Below are positions 14,881-23,166 of a stretch of DNA of 40,898 nucleotides, one piece after another (position 1 is the first letter of the stretch; each line of letters starts with the position of its first letter). The stretch is taken from positions 1 to 40,898 of the forward strand of contig UQHW01000019.1 in NCBI GenBank assembly GCA_900540935.1. Direction: 5' to 3'. The stretch comes from an uncultured Collinsella sp. (lineage in GTDB: Bacteria; Actinomycetota; Coriobacteriia; Coriobacteriales; Coriobacteriaceae). Both the position numbers and the translations under genes were made by a program. The notes under the pieces were generated by a model. That model was given only the letters and a program-made list of their open reading frames with translations, made no database searches and had not been told where the DNA came from.

Positions 14881-16344
14881 ATGACGAAGACCAAGGCACA
14901 GCAGATTATGGCGGCGACCGAGGCTCGCGCGGCTGACGACGTCACCGCAGCCATCAAAGATATCGCTACCGAGTTTGAACCCTATATCATCAAGCAGCGC
15001 CGGCACTTCCATAAGCACCCGGAGCTGAGCCTCGCCGAGGAGCGCACGACCTCCGACATCGCCAACCAGCTCGATGCCATGAATATCCCCTACGAGCGTC
15101 CCCTTAAGACGGGCCTTGTGGCGACCCTTCGCGGCACCGCGCCCGACGCCTATCGCGAGGACGGCACGCCACGCCGCCGCATCCTGCTGCGCGCCGACAT
15201 CGACGCCCTGCCCGTCACCGAGCAGACCGGCGAGGAGTTCGCCAGCGTCAACGAGGGCTGCATGCACGCCTGCGGCCACGACTGCCATATCGCCATGATG
15301 CTCGGCACGCTGCAAATCCTGCGCCATATGACCGACGACATCCACGGCGAAGTCCGCATCGTCTTCCAGCCCAGCGAGGAAAACGGCCAAGGCGCCAAGC
15401 TCATGATCGGCACGGGCGTGCTCGACGGCGTCGATGGCGCCTACGCCGCGCACATCTGGAGTGAGGTCGACGCCGGCACCGTGAGCTGCGAGCCCGGTCC
15501 GCGCATGGCCAATACCGACTGGTTCCGCATCGACGTCCGCGGCACCTCGTGCCATGGCGCCATGCCCCAGCGCGGCCACGACGCCGTCATGGTTGCCGCC
15601 GAGATCGTTAACGCCCTGCAGACCATCGTCTCGCGCGAAATCAGCCCCTACGAGCCGGCCGTCATCACCGTCGGCGAGCTGCACGGCGGCACCGCGCGCA
15701 ACGTTATCGCCGGCACGGCCTACCTCGCCGGCACGGTGCGCACCTACGGAGATTCGACCCACGAGGAAATGCCGGAGCTTATGCGCCGCATCGTGGAGCA
15801 CACCGCAGCAGCGCTAGGCGCCGAGGCCGAACTCACCGACTACACCATCGCCAACTACAAGGTCGAAAACGATGCCGCCTCGAGCGAGCGCTGCCGCCAA
15901 GCTGTGCTCAAGTGCCTGGGCCCCGCAGGCGAGGGCCATTACCGCGGCACGCTTTCGGGCGAGGACTTCTCGGAGTATCTGCGCCGCGTACCGGGCGTGC
16001 TCGCCTTTGTTGGCACGCGCAACCCCCAGATCGGCGCCACCTATGCCCAGCACTCCTGCTTCTATAAGATCGACGAGAGCGTGCTCGCCAAGGGCTCCAT
16101 GGTAGCCGCTCAGTATGCCATCGACTTTTTGGCCGAGCCCACGCAAGAAGAGCTCGACGGCCCCACGATCGCCGCGGTTGCCGAGACCAATCCCGACCTG
16201 GCAGCCAAGCTGCGCTCTGCCAAGGCAACGGCCGCCGAGGCCCGCGACGCCGTGCACGACGCCCGCACCGCCCGCCATGCCGCCATCAAGGGCATCCACG
16301 ATGCGCGGGCTGCCGCTCGCCACGAGGAGAAGCATGGCGAGTAG
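14881..16344 (+). CDS. M20-family metallopeptidase / amidohydrolase
   Basis: A 487-residue M20D-type hydrolase (N-acyl-amino acid amidohydrolase / IAA-amino acid hydrolase group). The metal centre appears as MHACGHDCHIAMMLG and the catalytic Glu region as VFQPSEENGQGAKLM. The dimerisation domain includes SCHGAMPQRGHDAV, and a late His lies in ATYAQHSCFYK. N-terminal RRHFHKHPELSLAEE is typical. The last ~75 residues form an unusual Ala/Arg/Glu-rich predicted helix beyond the family core. AAGGAG lies about ten bases before ATG. It ends at a bidirectional terminator. Its substrate, likely an acylated amino acid or short peptide, is not determined. Confidence 0.92.
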   Translation: MTKTKAQQIMAATEARAADDVTAAIKDIATEFEPYIIKQRRHFHKHPELSLAEERTTSDIANQLDAMNIPYERPLKTGLVATLRGTAPDAYREDGTPRRRILLRADIDALPVTEQTGEEFASVNEGCMHACGHDCHIAMMLGTLQILRHMTDDIHGEVRIVFQPSEENGQGAKLMIGTGVLDGVDGAYAAHIWSEVDAGTVSCEPGPRMANTDWFRIDVRGTSCHGAMPQRGHDAVMVAAEIVNALQTIVSREISPYEPAVITVGELHGGTARNVIAGTAYLAGTVRTYGDSTHEEMPELMRRIVEHTAAALGAEAELTDYTIANYKVENDAASSERCRQAVLKCLGPAGEGHYRGTLSGEDFSEYLRRVPGVLAFVGTRNPQIGATYAQHSCFYKIDESVLAKGSMVAAQYAIDFLAEPTQEELDGPTIAAVAETNPDLAAKLRSAKATAAEARDAVHDARTARHAAIKGIHDARAAARHEEKHGE

Positions 16345-16380
16345 CCGTCACGCCCACCCATAACAACCTGGCTAGAGCAA

Positions 16381-16417
16381 AGCGAGGGCGAACGTTATCT
16401 CAACGTTCGCCCCCGCT
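16381..16417. terminator. Bidirectional terminator between convergent genes
   Basis: AGCGAGGGCGAACGTT pairs with AACGTTCGCCCCCGCT across a five-base loop. It serves the M20 peptidase on the plus strand (followed by TATAT) and the DUF2752 gene on the minus strand. Confidence 0.75.
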
Positions 16418-16450
16418 TATATGTCGACCGTTTTTCTAGCGCGTCCTCCG

Positions 16451-16927
16451 TCACGACAGGTAAGAGCGAAGGATGGTGAGCCAGCGTGGGGTTTCGAGGT
16501 GGATGATATCGGTGGGAACTCCGGCGGGAGCGTGGCCACCAAAGAGCAGGCCCGCGTCTGCCGGGTTGATAAGGCGCACGATCCATACGGCAACGACCAG
16601 CACGCACAGAACAATAACCGCAATGTCGATGCCGCGCTTTAGCTTGCTCGACGTCACCTCCTCGCGCACGAACGCGAGCACAAACGCAATCGGCACCACC
16701 CAAAACAGCGGATGGTAGGCAAAGGCCGCCGCAAAATCGAGGCGCAGTGCTGCCAGCCAGGCCCTCGTCATGCCACATCCCGGACAGGGAATGCCCGTCA
16801 TCAGGCGAAACACGCAGCCGATATCGAGCAGGTAGAGTGCGAGCCAGGCGACAAAGAGCGCGCCGATGCAAGAAAGGGCGCGGCGAATGAGTTCCGCCGC
16901 GCCCTTATGTCCCTGGGAGCTGTTCAC
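16451..16927 (-). CDS. DUF2752 membrane protein
   Basis: A small integral membrane protein of about 158 residues with three to four hydrophobic segments. The DUF2752 signature CPGCGMTRAWLAALRLDF occurs after the first helix. The biochemical role of the family is unknown; the cysteine pair and polar residues at a membrane face are its hallmark. I place the start at the GTG at 16927, 13 bp after the stop of the upstream zinc-ribbon gene, with AAGAG just before it. An alternative ATG at 16987 would overlap that gene by 47 bp. It appears co-transcribed with the DUF4234 protein. Confidence 0.8.
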   Translation of the reverse strand: MNSSQGHKGAAELIRRALSCIGALFVAWLALYLLDIGCVFRLMTGIPCPGCGMTRAWLAALRLDFAAAFAYHPLFWVVPIAFVLAFVREEVTSSKLKRGIDIAVIVLCVLVVAVWIVRLINPADAGLLFGGHAPAGVPTDIIHLETPRWLTILRSYLS

Positions 16928-16940
16928 GCCGCTCTTATCG

Positions 16941-17618
16941 TTAGGCACGAGCGCCAAGACGGACGTTATAAGCCGTTGCCATGGCATTGGTATTCTTGAT
17001 GATGATGTTCATGGCAAAGATGAGGCCAAGGCCGCACAGCAGCGCGCCGACGATCTGCCACATAAGAACGGTGGTACCGTTCTCCTGGAACATCAGGCCA
17101 TAGCGAGGAGCATTAGCCTGCAGGCGGTTGCCGATCTTGTAGTACCAGTAGAGTGCGTAGAAGCCGCAGGTCACGAACGACAGCAGGATGAATGCAGCCA
17201 GACCCGGTGTGGAATCGCCGTCGTCCTGGCACATGACATTGATGTCGCGCGCGAGGCAATAGAGGAAGTAATACGAATAGATGCCGCAGGTCACGATGGA
17301 AAGCAGGAGCCAGCCGATCACGCCACGGTCGGTCTTAATCGGAGCATAGCCCATCGGGGCGGGTGCAGGCTGCTGAGCATACTGCTGCTGACCGGTGTAC
17401 TGCTGCTGGCCGGTGTACTGCGGCTGAGGCTGAGGCTGAACTGCCTGAACCGGAGTGGGCTGAATCTGCGTGGGCTGCGGAGCAGGCTGGGGCTGAGATG
17501 CAGGCTGCGGCGCGGGCTGCGGAGCAGGAGCAGCGGGAGCGGCACCGACGGCAGAACCGCAGACGGGGCAGAATTTGGCATCATCCGAAATGGGAGAACC
17601 ACAAGTGGGACAGAACAT
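16941..17618 (-). CDS. Zinc-ribbon, DUF4234-type membrane protein
   Basis: A 225-residue protein. Residues 1-22 form a zinc ribbon (CPTCGSPISDDAKFCPVCGS, two CxxC pairs). A Pro/Gln/Ala-rich linker (about 25-95, with QQQYTGQQQY repeats) follows. The C-terminal half has hydrophobic helices of DUF4234 type, such as IGWLLLSIVTCGIYSYYFLY. The domain order suggests a cytosolic zinc ribbon tethered to a membrane domain. AAGGAG precedes ATG by six bases. It lies upstream of the DUF2752 gene, and a similar zinc-ribbon/linker/membrane protein lies next to it. Function is unknown. Confidence 0.85.
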   Translation of the reverse strand: MFCPTCGSPISDDAKFCPVCGSAVGAAPAAPAPQPAPQPASQPQPAPQPTQIQPTPVQAVQPQPQPQYTGQQQYTGQQQYAQQPAPAPMGYAPIKTDRGVIGWLLLSIVTCGIYSYYFLYCLARDINVMCQDDGDSTPGLAAFILLSFVTCGFYALYWYYKIGNRLQANAPRYGLMFQENGTTVLMWQIVGALLCGLGLIFAMNIIIKNTNAMATAYNVRLGARA

Positions 17619-17770
17619 AAGCCTCTCCTTTTCCTAAGGCGTTGCACGCCTTCAAACCTTACACGACTATGTTCTCAACAATAGCCGCGACGTTGTTGCG
17701 CAACATTGATCAATTTCCGAGAAATATTGCTGCAACCGTTTTCCCGGGCATTTTCTTGCTTTCGCAGTAG

Positions 17771-17805
17771 AAAAAGGCACCCCGGGCTCAGTTGCCCAGG
17801 GCGCC
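17771..17805 (-). terminator. Terminator of the large zinc-ribbon membrane protein gene
   Basis: On the minus strand, GGCGCCCTGGGC pairs with GCCCGGGGTGCC over a six-base loop and is followed by TTTTT. It begins nine bases after the stop. Confidence 0.85.
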
Positions 17806-17813
17806 TCGACCGA

Positions 17814-19169
17814 CTATTCGGTTTGATTGTTTTCGGCAGCAGGATTATCGCCCGGCTCATCCGCCGGCGTGGCAACGGCATTCCAATCGGGCTCCGCAGG
17901 CGTCGCCTCGGGTGCCGGGGCAGGTGCCGGAGCAGGTGTAGGCGCGGGTGCCGGGGCAGGGGCAGGCGCAGGGGCAGGCGCAGGGGCAGCACCAGTGGCG
18001 GCCGTGGGATTGAACCCCGCAGGAGCAGGCTTCTTCTCACCCGGGAGCACGAACGTCAGGACATCGTCGGTATCCTCATCGGCCCACTCGCTGGCATGGC
18101 GCGCGGCCCAGTAGCCAACGGCACGATATTTGAGCATCGTGCCAAACACATTCAGGAACACGGTGACAAAGGCAACGATCATCAGGAACAGGATGAGCGT
18201 AATGCCGCCACCCTCGATGATAGCCTCAAGACCCGAAGGACGAGAATAGTAGCCGTAGTAGCCATAGCTGCTAATGCCCAGCGCGGCAACAAAGCCAAAG
18301 ATGGCGGTGAAAATCCAGGTGATGGTATTGGAAACAATGCCCGTCAAAAACTCGGGGAGAATCGAGGCGCAGAACAGCTTGCCCAGGTTGGCCTTATAGG
18401 ACTTCCAGACCTTCTCGAGCGAAAACGCGCTTTCCACGCGGCCGGCGACTGCAAAGTGCATCACGGCAGCGTCACCAAACATCTTAAAGAAAATGCCCAA
18501 CACCGCCGATACGATCATGGCAAAGACAAGCAGACCCATCGACCCGATGAGTGCGCCCTCGAGGCCGCTCGAACCGAAGTAATAGTACGAACCAACGGCA
18601 CCGATCACAGCGCTCTCAAGCACCGAGAACACCACGCCAATCACCGGAATAATGGCCACGAACCCGAGCACGTTCGTAATGACAGACGAGAAGATGCCCA
18701 GCCCAAAGGAGGTCGAGCGCAGCAGCGGACGCTCCATGCCGTTATCGTCCTTGAGCGACAGGTCGCGACCCCACTCGATAGCAAAGCCAGCGCCGCACAC
18801 GCTTGCCACGTAAGCGAGCAAAAAGCCAATGGCCGCCGCGATGCCACCGATAACGGGGATAAACAGCACCAGCACCGACACGACGCAGATCAGCGCCGGC
18901 AAAAAGGCAATCTGGCATACGCGAACCAGGGCGCCGGGAACCTTAATCATGTCGTTGAAGGCCTGAGCCATGCAGCCCTTGGGCACGTTCATAGCCGGCT
19001 GGGGCGCAACGAACGGCTGCGGCTGGGGCTGGGCAAACGGCTGACCCTGCGGCTGAGGTTGAGCTTGCGGAGCGGGGCCGGTGGCCTTGGCCTCGGTATT
19101 AGGGGCACCGCACACGCCACAGAACTTGTCGTTATCGCCCATGGGGGCGCCACACTGCGAACAGAACAT
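17814..19169 (-). CDS. Zinc-ribbon multi-pass membrane protein with Pro-Ala tail
   Basis: A 451-residue protein. It starts with a zinc ribbon (MFCSQCGAPMGDNDKFCGVCG), then a Pro/Gln/Ala-rich linker (about 25-60). Six or more membrane segments follow (about 75-355), reminiscent of DUF4013-type proteins. The cytosolic tail carries a perfect Pro-Ala dipeptide run. I start at the ATG at 19169 because GAAGGG lies about ten bases upstream; another ATG nine bases earlier would be too close to it. The neighbouring zinc-ribbon/DUF4234 gene has the same layout, so both may belong to one membrane process. Function is not recognisable from sequence. Confidence 0.8.
   Translation of the reverse strand: MFCSQCGAPMGDNDKFCGVCGAPNTEAKATGPAPQAQPQPQGQPFAQPQPQPFVAPQPAMNVPKGCMAQAFNDMIKVPGALVRVCQIAFLPALICVVSVLVLFIPVIGGIAAAIGFLLAYVASVCGAGFAIEWGRDLSLKDDNGMERPLLRSTSFGLGIFSSVITNVLGFVAIIPVIGVVFSVLESAVIGAVGSYYYFGSSGLEGALIGSMGLLVFAMIVSAVLGIFFKMFGDAAVMHFAVAGRVESAFSLEKVWKSYKANLGKLFCASILPEFLTGIVSNTITWIFTAIFGFVAALGISSYGYYGYYSRPSGLEAIIEGGGITLILFLMIVAFVTVFLNVFGTMLKYRAVGYWAARHASEWADEDTDDVLTFVLPGEKKPAPAGFNPTAATGAAPAPAPAPAPAPAPAPTPAPAPAPAPEATPAEPDWNAVATPADEPGDNPAAENNQTE
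17906..17997. repeat. GC-rich short tandem repeats encoding Pro-Ala
   Basis: Variants of GGGGCAGGCGCA and GGTGCCGGAGCA repeat in tandem within the 3' part of the zinc-ribbon gene, encoding about 15 Pro-Ala units. Copy-number change by slippage would alter tail length in steps of two residues, without a frameshift. Confidence 0.7.
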
Positions 19170-19319
19170 CGAAATCATCCCTTCGTATCTAGAGCGAATC
19201 ACCTGGATCGCAAACGATGTCTTTGGCAACATTATCGCCCAATGTGGGGACAAATACCCCAAGATGACCGATTTGCAACGTAGGCGGCTTTATTCAATGA
19301 TTCGAAGGGTATATCCGCG

Positions 19320-20342
19320 CTAGTTCGTGCCGCGGAAGCCCTTGCCCACGATCTCGGAGCTGTCAACGATCGTGATAAACGCATCCGGATCAATATCGCG
19401 GGTATAGCGGCGCAGCTGCACTGCCTCGCGACGGCTCAGCACGCTCATGATCACCGTGACGCACTTGCCCGAGAAGGCGCCGTAGCCACGGCTGATCGTT
19501 GCCGTGCGGTTGAGATGCTTGACGATAAACTCCTCGACTTTGCGCGGTTCGGCGCAAATAATCGTACAGACCTTGCGCAGGTGGATGCTCTCGATGGCCT
19601 TATCGACGACGAGCGTCTTGGCAAACAGACCAAGCACACAGTACAGGCCGACGCGCGGGCCATACAGGAAAGCCGCGATGGTCACGATGCCGATATCGAC
19701 CAGCAACAGGGCACGGCCGATCTCAAGCGTCGTGCGACGCTTGAGGATCATGGCAAGGATGTCGGTGCCGCCCGTCGAGGCGCCAATGTCAAAGACAATG
19801 GCACTGCCCAGCGCCGGCAAGATGACGGCAAAACACAGGTCGAGCCACATATCGCCCGTCATCGAAACATCCGTCGGAATGAAGAGCTCAAACAGCGAGA
19901 CGTAGGCCGAAAGCGCAAACGAGGCAAAGACGCTCCAAAGGATTGCCTTGCGCTCCAAAAAGATAAAACCCAGGATGACCAGGACCGCGTTGATAATCCA
20001 CATAAATACGCCGACGGGCAGAGTCGGGAACAGCGTGGAAAGAATGACCGACACGCCCGAGGTGCCGCCGAAGGCAAAGTGATTGGGCGTTTTGAAAGCC
20101 ACGATGGCAAAGGCCGTGAGGACCAGGCCCAGATTGAGCTCGGCAAAAAAGCGCGGAAAGCCTGGCTCCTGACTGCGCTTGCGGCCGGCGCGCTCGCCAC
20201 GTTCGATATCCTCGCGACCGACGACGCGCTCCATCGGCACCACCGGAGGACGATGCACCTCCTCGGCGGCACGCGACGCCGCCTCTGCCGCAGCGGCTTC
20301 AATCGCCCATGCCTTGCTTTCGGTCTCGTGTTCGTCGGCCAT
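19320..20342 (-). CDS. YitT family membrane protein with C-terminal DUF2179 domain
   Basis: A 340-residue protein. A long, charged, Ala/Glu-rich N-terminus (about 1-65, probably cytosolic) precedes five to six membrane helices. These include PNHFAFGGTSGVSVIL and DIGASTGGTDILAMILKRRT, both typical of the YitT/YpjC family. The C-terminal DUF2179 soluble domain includes RGYGAFSGKCVTVIMSVLSRRE and DPDAFITIVDSSEIVGKGF. The family is widespread in Gram-positives without an agreed substrate. GAGGGG precedes ATG by eight bases. The N-terminal extension is longer than is usual for the family. It stands alone between converging or distant neighbours. Confidence 0.9.
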   Translation of the reverse strand: MADEHETESKAWAIEAAAAEAASRAAEEVHRPPVVPMERVVGREDIERGERAGRKRSQEPGFPRFFAELNLGLVLTAFAIVAFKTPNHFAFGGTSGVSVILSTLFPTLPVGVFMWIINAVLVILGFIFLERKAILWSVFASFALSAYVSLFELFIPTDVSMTGDMWLDLCFAVILPALGSAIVFDIGASTGGTDILAMILKRRTTLEIGRALLLVDIGIVTIAAFLYGPRVGLYCVLGLFAKTLVVDKAIESIHLRKVCTIICAEPRKVEEFIVKHLNRTATISRGYGAFSGKCVTVIMSVLSRREAVQLRRYTRDIDPDAFITIVDSSEIVGKGFRGTN

Positions 20343-20454
20343 TACGGCAACCCCTCGTTAACAATTTGGAAACAATGCGCCCATTAGGGTAACGCGGAAC
20401 GCGAAGATTGCAACCCTTAGTTAGACGAGCGGTATGACTAGATCGAGGCTATAT

Positions 20455-20497
20455 AGAAAACGGTCGACCGCGCTTTTGCTTGCGCTGTCGGCCGTTT
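20455..20497 (-). terminator. Terminator of the Asp23 operon
   Basis: On the minus strand, AAACGGCCGAC pairs with GTCGACCGTTT (one mismatch) around an inner GCGC-GCGC hairpin and is followed by TCTATATAG. It starts about 50 bp after the Asp23 stop. Confidence 0.7.
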
Positions 20498-20547
20498 GAC
20501 GTTTTCGCAGATAAAACCTGCCAAAACAAACATCCCTTTTTGGAAGG

Positions 20548-21069
20548 TTATTCGTGCTGGCTGGTGCGGTGCTCGTACTCCTCGGGGGTGATGACATCCT
20601 CGATGCGCAGGTTGACGCCCGCCACCTCAAGGCCGGTCATCGCGGCAAGGCGCTCGGTGACACGTGCCTTAACATCGTCGAAGATCGCGGGCGCATAGGC
20701 GCCGTACTCGATGATGACGGAGATGTTGACGACCACGCGATTGTCATCGGTGACCTCGACCGTCACGCCCTTGGTCAGATTCTCGGCACCAAACTGCTCC
20801 TGCACAAAGTGCATGAGGTTACCCTTCATGCCCAGAACGTGCGGAACCTCGCGGGTGGCCATGGCAACGATCTTCTCGATCACGCCGTTGGAATAGGTCA
20901 GCGAGTCCTCGGACTCGTCCGTTTCCTCGTCGTCCTCGTCCGCATCGGACTCTGCCTCTGTCTCGGCGAGGGACTGACCTTCGAATTCTACATCCTCCGC
21001 CTCGGCGGCGACGGCCTCATTCGCCTCGAGCTCGGTATCGGCTACATCGACCTTCGTGTTAAAAGCCAT
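20548..21069 (-). CDS. Asp23/Gls24 family envelope stress response protein
   Basis: A 173-residue protein. The first ~55 residues are strongly acidic (for example SDADEDDEETDESED). The C-terminal ~115 residues are the Asp23/Gls24 domain (LTYSNGVIEKIVAMATREV, VEVTDDNRVVVNISVIIEYG, GLEVAGVNLRIEDVI). In Gram-positives these proteins form filaments or patches at the membrane, recruited by the anchor AmaP, and accumulate under alkaline or envelope stress. GGAGG-type sequence precedes the ATG. It is the third gene of amaP-DUF2273-asp23. Confidence 0.92.
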   Translation of the reverse strand: MAFNTKVDVADTELEANEAVAAEAEDVEFEGQSLAETEAESDADEDDEETDESEDSLTYSNGVIEKIVAMATREVPHVLGMKGNLMHFVQEQFGAENLTKGVTVEVTDDNRVVVNISVIIEYGAYAPAIFDDVKARVTERLAAMTGLEVAGVNLRIEDVITPEEYEHRTSQHE

Positions 21070-21113
21070 GGTTCCTCCTTATGCCTGCCGCGGATGCGAC
21101 AGTCGAATTCATA

Positions 21114-21491
21114 TTAGCGGCCGCTAAACAGACGGCCGAAGAAGTTGACGATACCGTTCTCGCCGTCGCGAATCTGGCCGATTACGGCGCCGATCAGCAC
21201 AAAGAATGCGATGACGAGCGTGTCCCACAGGCCCAACGTAAGTACCAGCACGGCGAGGATAAAGCCTGCCAAGGCGCCGAGCGTAGTGTTGGGGTGGCGC
21301 ACGGCGTAGCTCCAGATAGCAGCGCCCGTACCTTTGATGAGACCCATGGCCTCGTCAAAGTCGTTGGCGGCGCTGTCGTGCTGCTCGCCGGCCTCGGGCT
21401 TGGTGTCGGCGGACTCGCCTGCCGGCGTAGCGTTCTGGTCGATCGTCAAGCGCGGCGTACGGGCGGTCTTGTCTTGGTTGGTATCACTCAC
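21114..21491 (-). CDS. DUF2273 small membrane protein
   Basis: A 125-residue protein with an acidic, flexible N-terminus and two adjacent membrane helices (about 68-112). It ends with DGENGIVNFFGRLFSGR, a typical DUF2273 tail. The start is a GTG at 21491, seven bases after GGAGG; it overlaps the end of the amaP frame by eight bases. DUF2273 proteins almost always lie between AmaP and Asp23, as here, and are thought to act with them at the membrane. The exact task is not known. Confidence 0.88.
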   Translation of the reverse strand: MSDTNQDKTARTPRLTIDQNATPAGESADTKPEAGEQHDSAANDFDEAMGLIKGTGAAIWSYAVRHPNTTLGALAGFILAVLVLTLGLWDTLVIAFFVLIGAVIGQIRDGENGIVNFFGRLFSGR

Positions 21492-22029
21492 CGGAAACCT
21501 CCACGGTCTGGACGGTAGTCTTGGACGGCAAAAAACGGACGCGCGCGGTCGTGCCCGGCGTGCCGAGCATGGTGTCGCAGGCCTCCTCGATGCGTTGCTG
21601 CATCGCGATAGCTTGAGAGGCCACGTCCCGGTCGTCGAGTGCGATGGCCTCGACCTTAAAACGAACGCGCGACTCGTCGGAGCCTTGAACGCGCGCCTCG
21701 ATATGCTCAACCATCACGCGATCATCGCACTCCGCCGCGGCACGGGCGCACGAGGAAAGCGCTGCGAGCGTGACCTCGATATTGCGCTCCCCTGCCGGAT
21801 GCACGCAGGACGGCTCGCGACGCGCGAACATCAGGCGGAAAAAACCGATGAGCACGCCAAGCGCCACGATAGCGGCGCACACCGTAACGACGACGCGAGG
21901 CATGGTGTCACGCAACAGCAGCATAAAGCGATACGTATACGGTCCCCAGAACTGGCAGACAAGCGTACCCAGCGCCACGATGGCGGCGGCAAGATACACG
22001 ATCGCTAGGGCTCGTTTGAGTACGCGCAC
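21484..22029 (-). CDS. amaP: Alkaline shock response membrane anchor protein AmaP
   Basis: A 181-residue protein with two N-terminal membrane helices (AIVYLAAAIVALGTLVCQF and VVTVCAAIVALGVLIGFF) and a soluble C-terminal domain. It should tether Asp23 to the membrane. The start is a GTG at 22029 (VRVLKRAL), five bases after AAGGGAG. Starts further upstream would include sequence from the yebC terminator. It is first in the operon with DUF2273 and Asp23, with which it overlaps or nearly abuts. The order matches the classical module of Gram-positive bacteria. Confidence 0.87.
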   Translation of the reverse strand: MRVLKRALAIVYLAAAIVALGTLVCQFWGPYTYRFMLLLRDTMPRVVVTVCAAIVALGVLIGFFRLMFARREPSCVHPAGERNIEVTLAALSSCARAAAECDDRVMVEHIEARVQGSDESRVRFKVEAIALDDRDVASQAIAMQQRIEEACDTMLGTPGTTARVRFLPSKTTVQTVEVSGE

Positions 22030-22081
22030 GCGCGCTCCCTTCAGGTTTCGGTCCACAGAATGCAAAACGATTCGCATCATT

Positions 22082-22125
22082 ATAAAAGAGCCGGGTCCGG
22101 TGCCATACGCACGCGGATCCGGCTC
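22082..22125 (-). terminator. Terminator of yebC
   Basis: On the minus strand GAGCCGGATCCG pairs with CGGACCCGGCTC and is followed by TTTTATA. The T-rich tail contains TATAAT, which may double as the -10 of the amaP promoter, though no clear -35 is seen. Confidence 0.8.
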
Positions 22126-22194
22126 ATCTATTCCACGAGGCTTGCATGCTCGCTTCATTATGCCCAGATATGCACGGCTTAACCCGTGTGGGCG

Positions 22195-23001
22195 CTACTC
22201 CTCCTCGAGGGCAGCGATGACCTCGTCGGTCATGTCCATGGTGCTGTAAACATCCTGGACGTCGTCGAGCTCCTCAAGACGGTCGATGAGGCGCTGGACC
22301 TTCTTGGCGTCGGTACCGGAGATCTCGGTCGGGGTAGTCGGGACCATGGTGGTCTCGGAGCCCTTGACCTGGACGCCCTGCTCCTCGAGCGCCTTGGAGA
22401 CAGCCATGACGTCGTTAGCAGCGGTCCAGACGATCCACTCCTCGCCGGCGTCCTCGTAGTCCTCGCCACCGGCCTCGGCGATGGCCATCATGAACTCATC
22501 CTCGTCACCGGCAGCACCGTTGGCGATCATGGTCTCCTTCTTGGCGTTCTCGTCCAGGATCTCCTTGGCGACGACGATCTGGCCCTTGCGCTCAAACTGG
22601 AAGGCGACGGAGCCGGAGGTGCCCAGGTTGCCACCAGCGTGGGAGAAGGCGGAACGGACATCGGCGGCGGTGCGGTTGCGGTTATCGGTCAGGCAGTCGA
22701 CGTAGACGGCGACACCGGCGGGACCGTAGCCCTCGTACACGATGTTCTCGTAGACGGCGGCGTCGGCACCCGAACCGAAGGCCTTGTCGATAGCGGACTT
22801 GATCTTGTCCTTGGGCATGGACTGAGCCTTGGCCTTGGCAACGGCAGCGGCGAGGCTGGCGTTGTTCTCGGGCAGCGGGTCACCGCCGAGACGGGCAGCA
22901 ACGGTGATGTTGCGGCTCAGCTTGGAGAAGAGGGCGGAACGCTTGGCGTCCTGCGCGCCCTTACGATGCTTGGTTGTGGCCCACTTAGAGTGTCCGGACA
23001 T
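22195..23001 (-). CDS. yebC: YebC/PmpR family DNA-binding transcriptional regulator
   Basis: A 268-residue protein of the YebC/TACO1 family. The N-terminus MSGHSKWATTKHRKGAQDAKR, the middle NIVYEGYGPAGVAVYVDCLTDN and GNLGTSGSVAFQFERKGQI are diagnostic. Members act as transcriptional regulators or, as recently argued for some, help translation of proline-rich stretches. Both the latter role and the Pro-Ala-rich proteins in this window are noted without claiming a link. The length is slightly above the usual 240-250. It is monocistronic with its own terminator. Confidence 0.95.
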   Translation of the reverse strand: MSGHSKWATTKHRKGAQDAKRSALFSKLSRNITVAARLGGDPLPENNASLAAAVAKAKAQSMPKDKIKSAIDKAFGSGADAAVYENIVYEGYGPAGVAVYVDCLTDNRNRTAADVRSAFSHAGGNLGTSGSVAFQFERKGQIVVAKEILDENAKKETMIANGAAGDEDEFMMAIAEAGGEDYEDAGEEWIVWTAANDVMAVSKALEEQGVQVKGSETTMVPTTPTEISGTDAKKVQRLIDRLEELDDVQDVYSTMDMTDEVIAALEEE

Positions 23002-23131
23002 ACGTGTCTCCTATCGGTTTCGACCTAAAGCCCAGCGCAGATGCTCGGGCAATATAAACAAACGTCGTTATGATATACCTACTGGCCTGTGAGATAAACC
23101 CCAAAATGAAGGCGTCGTGATGATGCCACCC

Positions 23132-23166
23132 TTTGGTGCAAAGCAACCTGACCCCAATGCACCAAA
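23132..23166. repeat. REP-like hairpin after the DUF6020-like gene
   Basis: TTTGGTGCA pairs with TGCACCAAA around a 17-base loop that carries GGGGTCAGG on the minus strand. It abuts the stop codon of the large membrane protein. The layout resembles the hairpin at 25392-25424. Confidence 0.6.

Noticed and set aside
14719..15801. Upstream extension of the amidohydrolase frame to 908 codons
   Set aside because: The extra part is antisense to the M20 peptidase. The amidohydrolase core starts at 14712-14724 with a suitable ribosome binding site.
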